Assembly (NCBI RefSeq): GCF_020880415.1
Contig: NZ_JAJIUJ010000113.1
Span: 1-64,000, forward strand
Source: Xanthomonas euvesicatoria pv. euvesicatoria
GTDB taxonomy: Bacteria; Pseudomonadota; Gammaproteobacteria; Xanthomonadales; Xanthomonadaceae
Reading direction: 5' to 3'
Length of the DNA: 64,000 bases
The translations under genes were made by a program, and so were the position numbers. Every line of letters starts with the position of its first letter. Position 1 is the first letter of the stretch. This document shows, in pieces, positions 56,356 through 64,000 of this stretch. The notes under the pieces were generated by a model. That model saw only the letters and a list, made by a program, of their open reading frames with translations. It ran no database searches and had not been told where the DNA came from.

Positions 56356-57524
56356 GGCGTGCCCTCTAGTTGTGCACGCAACAAGCCTGCGCCAATGGCG
56401 CTATAGGTAATGCCGTTGCCGCCATAGGCCATCGCGAACGATACACGTGGCCCCAGTTCGGCATGCGGCCCGAAGAACGGCAATCCATCGGCAGTTTCTG
56501 CGAAGGTGCCAGCCCATGCGAACGCCGGGCGCAGGCGCATATCGGGCATGGTCTTGCCAATTTTCTTCAGCAACGTCCTGAGCTTGCCCCGCACGCGTGC
56601 GTCGCGGCGAGGGGGAATGTCGATGTTGTCGTCTTCGCCACCAGCGACCACGCGCCCGTCTGGTGTGCTGCGCAGGTACAGGTACGGGCGCGCGGTCTCC
56701 CACATCATGGTGTGCTTGAGCGCGCCCATTTCGCTGTCGTGCAGGGGGTCGGTCACGAAGGCGTAGCTGCTGCGATTGCGCGCCACCGGCTGCGAGAGCC
56801 AGCGCTGGTTGCCATAGCCGGCTGCCAGGATCACGTGCCGGGCACGCACGCTCACACCGTCTTCGGTGCGCAGGTCGACATGCGGGTCGTGCGGATCGAT
56901 CGAGGCAATGGCGGTGCGGTCATAGATGCGTGCGCCGTATTGCTCGCACTCGGAAAACAGGCGGTAGCACAGGCGGTACGGGTCTACGCTGGCGGCCAGG
57001 CGGCTCAGAATCGCGCCATCCGAATGCACGCCGTAGTTGTGCCAGAGCGGCTCGCGTTCGATCCACTCCACCGGCAGTCTCTGCGCCTGGCGGGTCTCCA
57101 GCTCGCTGCGCAGGTCTTTTATATCGCGCGAGCGGCTGGCGTAGTACAGGCTGTCCTGGCGCGTGAAGTCGGTGCCGCCGAAGGTATTGCACAGGCCCTG
57201 CAGGTCGAGGATGGCTTGCGCGCACGCCCCATAGGCCAGTGCCGCTGCCTGCATGCCGTGCTGTCTGGCCAGTTCGATCATCGGTGTATCGATTTCGTAC
57301 TGGAGCAATGCGGTGCTGGCCGAGGTGCTGCCCCAGCCGATGTCGCGCTGTTCGACTACCGCGACTTCGTGCCCATGGCGCACCAATTCGTGGGCAATCA
57401 GCGCGGCGGTCACCCCACCACCGACGATGGCCACTTCGCAGACGGTGTCTTGCTCCAGGCGCGGGTACGCGCGCATCAACCCGTTGCGGATCGACCAGAA
57501 CGGGTAGCCACTTTTGAGGTCCAT
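56313..57524 (-). CDS. FAD-dependent amine/amino-acid oxidoreductase (DAO family)
   Basis: The 403-residue protein starts MDLKSGYPFWSIRNGLMRAY. It has the FAD site VAIVGGGVTAALIAHELVRHG, a GWGSTSASTALLQYEIDTPM segment, and a C-terminal AYGGNGITYSAIGAGLL. This matches DAO-type oxidases related to gamma-glutamylputrescine oxidase and 'FAD-dependent oxidoreductase' proteins without a Rieske domain. The substrate is unknown. Its 3' end overlaps the HERAH-protein gene tail to tail. Confidence 0.88.
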   Translation of the reverse strand: MDLKSGYPFWSIRNGLMRAYPRLEQDTVCEVAIVGGGVTAALIAHELVRHGHEVAVVEQRDIGWGSTSASTALLQYEIDTPMIELARQHGMQAAALAYGACAQAILDLQGLCNTFGGTDFTRQDSLYYASRSRDIKDLRSELETRQAQRLPVEWIEREPLWHNYGVHSDGAILSRLAASVDPYRLCYRLFSECEQYGARIYDRTAIASIDPHDPHVDLRTEDGVSVRARHVILAAGYGNQRWLSQPVARNRSSYAFVTDPLHDSEMGALKHTMMWETARPYLYLRSTPDGRVVAGGEDDNIDIPPRRDARVRGKLRTLLKKIGKTMPDMRLRPAFAWAGTFAETADGLPFFGPHAELGPRVSFAMAYGGNGITYSAIGAGLLRAQLEGTPHPLSELFGFARLG

Positions 57525-57716
57525 GCGGTGTCGAGCAGCGAGCGGATGGACGGCGATTGACCGCCAAGCGGGGTGAAGCGGCCGTGAGGCGAGCCCGGCC
57601 TTGCCGCCGTCACCAAACGGCAAACAGCCAGCGTTAACGTGCGTGGAAAGCTCCTCACGGCGTGCTGGTTATCCTGCCGCCACAACGCAGCAACAGCAGC
57701 AGAAGAGGGTGTGGGT

Positions 57717-57944
57717 ATGTCGATTGTCCTGTACGTCGGTGGCAGCAAAGATGGCGACAAGGGCGTGGTGCCTTACGGTTTCAGCAAGTCGCGTGCGATG
57801 ACCGATGCTGGCCCTGAGGTGTATGTCGAACGCATGGTGCCGCTGAAGGATGTCGGCAAGATCCGCGTGATGGCGCTGGAGTCGCTGCACGAAAGCATTC
57901 TGGTCGAACGTGCCGCCACCCATTACGCTCGTCAGGTCAGCTGA
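57717..57944 (+). CDS. small conserved hypothetical protein, 75 aa
   Basis: The 75-residue protein (MSIVLYVGGSKDGDKGVVPY...) starts behind GAAGAGGG. It is compact and soluble, with alternating strands and a final helix (ESLHESILVERAATHYARQV). I know no function. It stands alone between the oxidoreductase and tex. Confidence 0.65.
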   Translation: MSIVLYVGGSKDGDKGVVPYGFSKSRAMTDAGPEVYVERMVPLKDVGKIRVMALESLHESILVERAATHYARQVS

Positions 57945-58046
57945 GCGCGGCAGCATAGGTTTACGGCGGCGTTGTCAACGGGTTTCCGTGGCGGGCCGGC
58001 ACTGCGAAAATGCGTTTTTCAGTGAAGCGGGTCACCCCGCGCCGTC

Positions 58047-60410
58047 ATGCACGATAGCCAGCTCGCCCAGCAGATTGCTCGCACCATCGCCGATGAGATC
58101 GGTGCCCAGCCCGCCCAGGCGCACGCCGCCATCGCCTTGCTCGACGAAGGCGCCAGCGTCCCCTTCATCGCCCGCTACCGCAAGGAAGTCACGGGCGGGC
58201 TGGACGACACGCAGCTACGCAACCTGGAAACGCGACTGACCTATCTGCGCGAGCTGGAAGAGCGCCGCGCGGCGATCCTGTCCAGCATCGGCGAGCAGGG
58301 CAAGCTCAGCGACGAATTGCGCAACGAGATCGTGGCGGCCGACACCAAGTCGCGGCTGGAAGACCTGTACCTGCCCTACAAGCCCAAGCGCCGCACCCGC
58401 GCGCAGATCGCGCGCGAAGCCGGGCTGGAGCCACTGGCCGATGGCCTGTTGGCGGACCCGACGCAATCTCCGGAAGTAGCCGCGGAAGCCTTCGTCGATG
58501 CCGAGAAAGGCGTTACCGACAGCAAGGCGGCGCTGGAAGGCGCGCGCGCCATCCTGATGGAGCGCTGGGGTGAAGATGCGGCGCTGGTCGGTGAGCTGCG
58601 CAGTTGGCTGAGCGACAATGGCGTGATCCGCGCACGGGTCGCCGAGGGCAAGGAAGAGGCCGGTGCCAAGTACCGCGACTACTTCGATCACGCCGAAACA
58701 TTGGCGAAGATTCCTTCGCACCGCTTGCTGGCGCTGTTTCGCGCACGCCGCGAAGAAATCCTGTATCTGGATCTGGATCCGGGTAGCGATGCCGAGGCTG
58801 GCCACCAGTACGCCGAAGGCCGTGTGGCGCGCAAGGCCGGTATCTCCAACGAAGGCCGTCCGGCCGATCGCTGGTTGCTGGACGCGTGCCGGCTGACATG
58901 GCGCGCCAAGCTGCATATGCACTTGCTGTTGGACCTGTTCAACCAGGCGCGCGAAAAGGCCGAGGCCGAAGCGATCGCGGTATTCGGCGACAACCTCAAG
59001 GACCTGATGCTGGCAGCGCCGGCCGGTCCGCGGGTGGTGCTTGGGCTGGATCCGGGCATCCGTACCGGTTGCAAGATCGCCGTGGTCGATGCCACCGGCA
59101 AGCTGGTGGCTACCGAAACGATTTATCCGCACGAACCCAAGCGGCAGTGGGATCAGTCGCTGCAGACCATCAAAAAGTTGTGCATGCAGCACAACGTGGA
59201 GCTGATCGCGATCGGCAACGGCACTGCCAGCCGCGAGACCGACAAGCTGGCCGGTGAGGCGATTGCGCTGTGCGGCGCTGCCAAGGTACAGAAGGTGGTG
59301 GTGAGCGAGGCGGGCGCATCGGTGTATTCGGCCTCGGAGTTCGCGGCCAAGGAATTCCCGAATCTGGATGTGTCGCTGCGTGGTGCCGTGTCGATCGCGC
59401 GCCGTCTGCAGGATCCATTGGCCGAACTGGTGAAGATCGAGCCCAAGGCGATCGGCGTGGGCCAGTACCAGCACGATGTGGATCAATACCGTCTGGCCAA
59501 GGCATTGGAAGCGCGGGTGGAAGACTGCGTCAACGCGGTCGGTGTCTACGTCAATACGGCCTCGGCGGCGTTGTTGTCGCGCGTGTCCGGGCTGTCGGGC
59601 ACGGTGGCGGAAAATATCGTGCGTCACCGCGACGACAATGGCCCGTTCAAGCGACGCAAGGACCTGCTCAAGGTGCCGCGGCTGGGCGAGAAGACCTTCG
59701 AGCAATGCGCCGGTTTCCTGCGCATTGCCGATGGCGAGGAGCCGTTGGATGTGTCGGCGGTGCATCCGGAAGCGTATCCGGTGGTGGAACGCATCGTGAG
59801 CAGCACCGGCAAGCCGATCAAGGCATTGCTGGGCGACGGCAGTTTTCTGCGTGGCCTGAAGCCGGAGATGTTCACCGACGACCAATTCGGTGTGCCGACC
59901 GTGCGCGACATCCTGAAAGAGCTGGAAAAACCCGGCCGCGATCCGCGCCCGGAGTTCAAGGCAGCGCAGTTCGCCGAAGGCATCGAGGACATCAAGCACC
60001 TCAAGCCGGGCATGGTGCTCGAAGGTGTGGTCAGCAATGTGGCCGCGTTCGGTGCGTTCGTCGATATCGGCGTGCATCAGGATGGATTGGTGCACATCTC
60101 GGCGTTGTCGGAGACCTTCGTCAAGGATCCGCGCGATGTGGTCAAGGCCGGCGACATCGTCAAGGTCAAGGTGCTGGAGGTGGATGTGGCGCGCAAGCGC
60201 ATCGCGCTGACCTGTCGTCTGTCCGACACGCCGCCAGCGGCGGATGGCGCAGCGCAACCGCGCGAAGCCCGTGGCAGCGGCGGTCCGGGGCAGGGCAGGC
60301 GCGACGGTGGTGGGCGCGGTCAGGCGCAAGCCAATAGCAAACCGCGGATCACCGCGCCGCCGGCGGACAATGCGCTGGCTGCCGCATTCGCGCGTGCCAA
60401 ACGTAGCTAA
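58047..60410 (+). CDS. tex: RNA-binding transcription accessory protein Tex
   Basis: The 787-residue protein has the Tex architecture: an N-terminal HTH-like part ([18 protein letters not shown]), a YqgF-like nuclease fold ([20 protein letters not shown]), helix-hairpin-helix ([31 protein letters not shown]) and an S1 domain ([20 protein letters not shown]). A Gly/Arg-rich tail follows. Tex binds RNA and affects transcription and toxin or virulence expression in several genera. The start matches the family. A hairpin at 58000-58024 lies 23 bases upstream. Confidence 0.95.
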   Translation: MHDSQLAQQIARTIADEIGAQPAQAHAAIALLDEGASVPFIARYRKEVTGGLDDTQLRNLETRLTYLRELEERRAAILSSIGEQGKLSDELRNEIVAADTKSRLEDLYLPYKPKRRTRAQIAREAGLEPLADGLLADPTQSPEVAAEAFVDAEKGVTDSKAALEGARAILMERWGEDAALVGELRSWLSDNGVIRARVAEGKEEAGAKYRDYFDHAETLAKIPSHRLLALFRARREEILYLDLDPGSDAEAGHQYAEGRVARKAGISNEGRPADRWLLDACRLTWRAKLHMHLLLDLFNQAREKAEAEAIAVFGDNLKDLMLAAPAGPRVVLGLDPGIRTGCKIAVVDATGKLVATETIYPHEPKRQWDQSLQTIKKLCMQHNVELIAIGNGTASRETDKLAGEAIALCGAAKVQKVVVSEAGASVYSASEFAAKEFPNLDVSLRGAVSIARRLQDPLAELVKIEPKAIGVGQYQHDVDQYRLAKALEARVEDCVNAVGVYVNTASAALLSRVSGLSGTVAENIVRHRDDNGPFKRRKDLLKVPRLGEKTFEQCAGFLRIADGEEPLDVSAVHPEAYPVVERIVSSTGKPIKALLGDGSFLRGLKPEMFTDDQFGVPTVRDILKELEKPGRDPRPEFKAAQFAEGIEDIKHLKPGMVLEGVVSNVAAFGAFVDIGVHQDGLVHISALSETFVKDPRDVVKAGDIVKVKVLEVDVARKRIALTCRLSDTPPAADGAAQPREARGSGGPGQGRRDGGGRGQAQANSKPRITAPPADNALAAAFARAKRS

Positions 60411-60582
60411 GTCGCGCTTTTGATCTGTCGGTTGATCGGCGTGGTTGAGTGGCGTGGCGCGGATCGAATGTGGCGGTGGATTAGTCTGCGGTTTGGCTTA
60501 ACTGTGTTGGCCGCAGATCATGACGGGATCGGTAGGAAGCAACTCTGGTTGGTTTCCTTGGCGGCTGGCACGCCGCCTAACG

Positions 60583-63500
60583 TCATGGGGTGATCGGCGG
60601 CTTGGCTGCAGGGTCCTTGCGCGTGGGCAAGATCAAGCGTTCGATCAGGTCGACCAGGCCGGGTGGTTCCACCGGCTTGCCCATGTGCGCATCGAAGCCG
60701 GCTACTACTGCGCGGTCGCGGTCTTCTTCGCGGACATAGGCGGTCAGGGCGATGGCCGGAATATGCCGCGGCAGATCGGCGCGGCCCGAACGCACGGTGC
60801 GGATCAAGTCGTAGCCATCGCGTAAGGGCATCGCGATATCGCTGACCAATACATCGAAGTGCGCGTTCACCAAGCAGTGCTCGGCCGCGTCCACCGACCC
60901 GGCAGCCTGCACCTGCGCCCCGGCCAGCATCAGGAACTGCATCACCGCTTCGCGCGAATCCTGATCGTCGTCGACCAGCAGGACGCGCACGCCAGCCAGG
61001 CGGTCGCGGCACTCGTCCGGCAGCGCGCCCACGTGGGTAGTGTCTGCCGAGGCAGGCCGCAGATCGCTGACCCCGTGCTGGAACGGCAACACGATGGTAA
61101 ATAGCGCGCCCTGGCCTTCGCCCGCGCTGGAGGCGCCCAGGCTGCCGCCATGCAGGTCCACCAACTGACGCGAGATCGACAGGCCCAGCCCCAGGCCGCC
61201 CACGCGCCGTGTAGTGCCTGCATCTGCCTGACGAAAACGGTCGAACACATGCGGCAGGAAATCCGCCGCAATGCCGATCCCGGTGTCCTGCACGCACAGG
61301 CGCAGGCGCTCATCTTCGACATCCATCGCCACTCGCACCGTACCGCCGGCAGGGGTGAACTTCAGCGCATTGCTGAGCAGATTGGTCAACACCTGCTGCA
61401 GCCGCCCGGCATCGCCGAAGAACCACAGCTCGCCATCGCAAGGCGCGTCCAGCTCCAGTGCGATCTTGCGCGCCAACGCGGTCGGCTGCATGAGTTCCAG
61501 CACGCTGCGCACCAACCCGGCGATATCGAAATGCTCGGCCTGCAGGCGGATCTTGCCGGACAGGATCGCGCTCATATCCAGCAGGTCGTCGATGATCTGC
61601 GTCTGCGCGCGCGCACTGCGTTCGATGATCACCAGGCCCCGGCCCAGATTGGCCGGATCGGCGATGTCCGATTGCATCAACCGCGACCAACCCAGGATCG
61701 CGTTGAGGGGTGTGCGCAACTCATGGCTGAGCGTGGCCAGGAATTCGTCCTTGACCCGGTTGGCATGCTCGGCCTGCGCGCGCGCGGCGGTTTCCGCCTG
61801 CAACGACAGCTTGAGCTTGGCATCCACCCGGGTGCGTTCGATCACGATGCCGGCCAGGTGCGAGGCCGAGCGCGCCATCGCCTGCTCGCGCAAGGACGGT
61901 AGGTGAGGGCGGTCGTAATAGATATTGAGCGTGCCCAATACCTGCCCGTTGCTGGCCAGGATCGGGGTAACGCAACACGCGGCGATGCCCATCGTTGCCG
62001 AGATCGCATGGTGGCTGCTGAAGCTTGCATCGGCCTGGAGATCGCTGCAGATCACCTGACGACCCAGGTGCGCCGACAGGGCGCACGGCGGACCCTCCGG
62101 CCCGATCGGCGATGGCTCGAAGTGCCCGCGGTACTCGATCGGAAAATGCGGTGCCGAGCCGAAACTCAAGGTGTGGCGGATCTCATCGCGCACCATCACC
62201 GAGCAGTACAACGGGATTTCACCGCGTGCCTCCACACTCAATGCGATCGCATCCAGCACCACCGGCAATGGTGCGCCGGTGGTGATCAAACTCAGGATTG
62301 CGCGGTCCGAAGCGGTGGCATCTTCGATGTGCTTGCGTTCGGAGATGTCGGTGAGCGAGCCGATGTGCCCAAGAAACCGTCCGTCGCTGGCGAAGTGCGG
62401 CGATGCGGTATCGATGCACCAGCGGTATTGCCCGTCGTGGCGGCGCACGCGGTATTCGGCGAGGAATTCGCCGCGTTGCTCGAGTGCCTGTTCGAAGGCA
62501 TGCCGCACGCGTGCTGCATCGTCCGGATGCATCACATCCCACCAGCCCTGATCCAGTGCCTGGTCTTCCCCCTGTCCGGTGAAGTTGTACCAGCGCGGAT
62601 TCCAGTACACGCAATCGCCTTGCGCGTCGGCCATCCAGATCATCGCTGGCACCGTCTCGCAGAGCGCACGGAAGCGCACTTCGCTTTCGCGCAATTGCTG
62701 CTCGAATGTGCGCCGGTGATGAATGTCGGTATAGGTACCGATCCACTCGCTGATGCTGCCATCGTCGCCGCGCACCGGGAGCGCGCGCACCAGGTGCCAG
62801 CGCGATTGCCCGTCGTGACGCAGCAGTTCGCACTCCACCTCGAGAGCGCGCTGGCCTTTCAATGCCAGGCTCCACGCCTGCTCGGACAGGCGCAGACCAT
62901 CGGCAGTGTGCGCGCGGTGCCAGGCGGCATCTTCGTTGCTGGAAGGATCCAGGCCGGTGTACTCGTACCAGCGCTGATTGAAGTAGTGCGGCCGTCCGTC
63001 CGGATCGGCAATGAAGATGATCTGCGGCAGCGTATCGGCGAGGCGGCGCAGGCGCGCTTCGTTGGCCGCGAGTTGCTGCTGCGCCTTGGCCCGTTGCATC
63101 GATTCCCAGCAGCGTGCCACAACCAATCGCACCAGTTCGATCTCCGCCGACAGCCAGCGCCGCGGTGCACGCTGGTGGACGCCGATCGCGGCCACCAATC
63201 GGTCGTGCTTGTGCAGCGGAATGGCCAGCGAGGCGCGCAAGCCGGAGCGGCGGTACTGCTCGGCCACATAGTCCGGCGCACCCGGCGCCATCGCATCGGT
63301 CGTGAACCAGGGACGGTTCGCCAGCAGCGCATCGCGCAGGCCCTGTGCGGCCTCCAGTGGGAAGTCGCCTTGCAGGCTCGGCATGTCCTGCACGTGGTCG
63401 CTGATGACATGGATGGTGCTGCCATCGGCAGCGACCAGACCGAATGCGCAACGGTTCGCCTGCAGATGCTCGCCAAGCAGGCGCACGCTGGTGTCGATGA

Positions 63501-63996
63501 TCTGCCGCGGATCGGACACGTGCTGCAGTGCGTCTTCCAGCATCAATAGAAAACTGTCGCGACTATTGCTGCGACGTTGTTCGCTGACGTCAGCGGTCGA
63601 ATCCGCAACGCCGATGTAGAGCGCGCCTACCTGCTCGCCCGTTTGCAGCACTGGGCTGCATGACCAGCGCTCCAGCTCCAGGGCCATTGCCGCGGCTGGC
63701 TCGTCATCGCCATCGCGATTGGATGCGTATGTCAGCGCCGCACGCGGCTGCCCGAATGCCGCCGGGTGGTGCGGTCCCAGTCGTGCAATGCAGGCATCGT
63801 TGTAGATACAGCGCTCGTCGCGGCCCCATACGAGCAGCATCGGAACTTGCGCATGCAGGCAGATCGAGAGTGCTGTGCGCAGCGCGGGGCTGTCGCCCAA
63901 CAGCGCGTCCGCAGCGTGCACGGAAGCGGCCAGTAATGCTGCAGTTTCGCTCGTCTCCGGCAGCAAGCCGGCAAACGGCGACACGGCGATATCCAT
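60583..63996 (-). CDS. PAS/GAF hybrid histidine kinase with receiver domain
   Basis: The 1137-residue cytoplasmic protein has an N-terminal PAS-like part, a GAF domain (about 175-310), two PAS domains (LPQIIFIADPDGRPHYFNQR; MIWMADAQGDCVYWNPRWY), a second GAF (~590-740), HisKA (ATLSHELRTPLN, H758), HATPase (LSNALKFTPAGG, GGLGLGLSISRQLVD) and a C-terminal receiver (VRVLLVDDDQDSRE, phosphoacceptor D1053 in VSDIAMP). No membrane segment was found, so it probably senses internal or bound ligands. The chosen start at 63996 lies near the window edge, so a longer N-terminus outside is possible. Confidence 0.92.
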   Translation of the reverse strand: MDIAVSPFAGLLPETSETAALLAASVHAADALLGDSPALRTALSICLHAQVPMLLVWGRDERCIYNDACIARLGPHHPAAFGQPRAALTYASNRDGDDEPAAAMALELERWSCSPVLQTGEQVGALYIGVADSTADVSEQRRSNSRDSFLLMLEDALQHVSDPRQIIDTSVRLLGEHLQANRCAFGLVAADGSTIHVISDHVQDMPSLQGDFPLEAAQGLRDALLANRPWFTTDAMAPGAPDYVAEQYRRSGLRASLAIPLHKHDRLVAAIGVHQRAPRRWLSAEIELVRLVVARCWESMQRAKAQQQLAANEARLRRLADTLPQIIFIADPDGRPHYFNQRWYEYTGLDPSSNEDAAWHRAHTADGLRLSEQAWSLALKGQRALEVECELLRHDGQSRWHLVRALPVRGDDGSISEWIGTYTDIHHRRTFEQQLRESEVRFRALCETVPAMIWMADAQGDCVYWNPRWYNFTGQGEDQALDQGWWDVMHPDDAARVRHAFEQALEQRGEFLAEYRVRRHDGQYRWCIDTASPHFASDGRFLGHIGSLTDISERKHIEDATASDRAILSLITTGAPLPVVLDAIALSVEARGEIPLYCSVMVRDEIRHTLSFGSAPHFPIEYRGHFEPSPIGPEGPPCALSAHLGRQVICSDLQADASFSSHHAISATMGIAACCVTPILASNGQVLGTLNIYYDRPHLPSLREQAMARSASHLAGIVIERTRVDAKLKLSLQAETAARAQAEHANRVKDEFLATLSHELRTPLNAILGWSRLMQSDIADPANLGRGLVIIERSARAQTQIIDDLLDMSAILSGKIRLQAEHFDIAGLVRSVLELMQPTALARKIALELDAPCDGELWFFGDAGRLQQVLTNLLSNALKFTPAGGTVRVAMDVEDERLRLCVQDTGIGIAADFLPHVFDRFRQADAGTTRRVGGLGLGLSISRQLVDLHGGSLGASSAGEGQGALFTIVLPFQHGVSDLRPASADTTHVGALPDECRDRLAGVRVLLVDDDQDSREAVMQFLMLAGAQVQAAGSVDAAEHCLVNAHFDVLVSDIAMPLRDGYDLIRTVRSGRADLPRHIPAIALTAYVREEDRDRAVVAGFDAHMGKPVEPPGLVDLIERLILPTRKDPAAKPPITP

Positions 63997-64000
63997 CCAG

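Noticed and set aside
58215-60329. 700-codon minus-strand frame opposite tex
   Set aside because: Antisense shadow of Tex; no start signal or recognisable domain.

Overview
The window looks like a piece of a Xanthomonas (family Xanthomonadaceae/Lysobacteraceae) chromosome. It is GC-rich, has dense genes with short overlaps, and carries genes typical of that group: a class III PhaE/PhaC polyhydroxyalkanoate synthase, a PEP synthase with a divergent regulatory kinase/phosphotransferase, divergent mntH/mntR, a propeller-type sensor kinase with a LuxR-type regulator, and large hybrid histidine kinases. The genus assignment is an inference from gene content and order, not from a search.

Region 1 (1-11.7 kb) is an accessory island. 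It begins with a small unknown gene, a strong hairpin, a cluster of four hairpin repeats and an antitoxin-like gene that lacks its usual DNA-binding end. Then comes one tightly coupled plus-strand operon: an excisionase-type HTH protein, an optional 21-codon reading frame, an MmeI-like adenine methyltransferase, a DEAD/DEAH-type helicase, a GIY-YIG (T5orf172-like) nuclease, a TrlF-type PHP-phosphoesterase/SMC-like ATPase, an AlbA_2/Schlafen-type ATP-binding protein and a small unknown protein. Almost every junction overlaps by 4-19 bases. It is best read as a modification-based anti-phage system with two candidate nuclease modules. The helicase-methylase-ATPase core resembles the composition I recall under the name Hma, but the full gene set is larger.

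Region 2 (11.7-17 kb) holds redox genes and decay: a quinone oxidoreductase-like protein, Tag glycosylase, an SDR with a SnoaL-like partner under a divergent LysR regulator, and an aldo/keto reductase broken by an internal deletion.

Region 3 (17-30.5 kb) has a DabA/DabB bicarbonate transporter with a divergent LysR regulator (dabB carries a perfect 30-bp tandem duplication), a complete class I P450 cassette (P450, ferredoxin, ferredoxin reductase, AraC regulator), a YeiH/LysR divergent pair, and a Cache-HAMP membrane sensor without an output domain beside an unknown two-domain protein.

Region 4 (30.7-41.8 kb) has a two-component system facing an AraC-led operon: YcaC-like hydrolase, DoxX, a Tat-exported amidohydrolase with a His-rich tail, an MFS exporter and two XapX proteins. 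A Tat-exported alpha/beta hydrolase follows.

Region 5 (42.4-64 kb) is mostly conserved backbone: mntH/mntR with a clear operator, tadA, orn, an MscS-type channel coupled to ppsA, the PpsA regulatory protein, DUF1249, a Nudix hydrolase, 3-hydroxybutyrate dehydrogenase, pssA, phaE-phaC, PspC, unknown proteins, tex, and a PAS/GAF hybrid histidine kinase that reaches the right edge. The PhaE here ends in a long Lys/Ala/Pro-rich histone-like tail.
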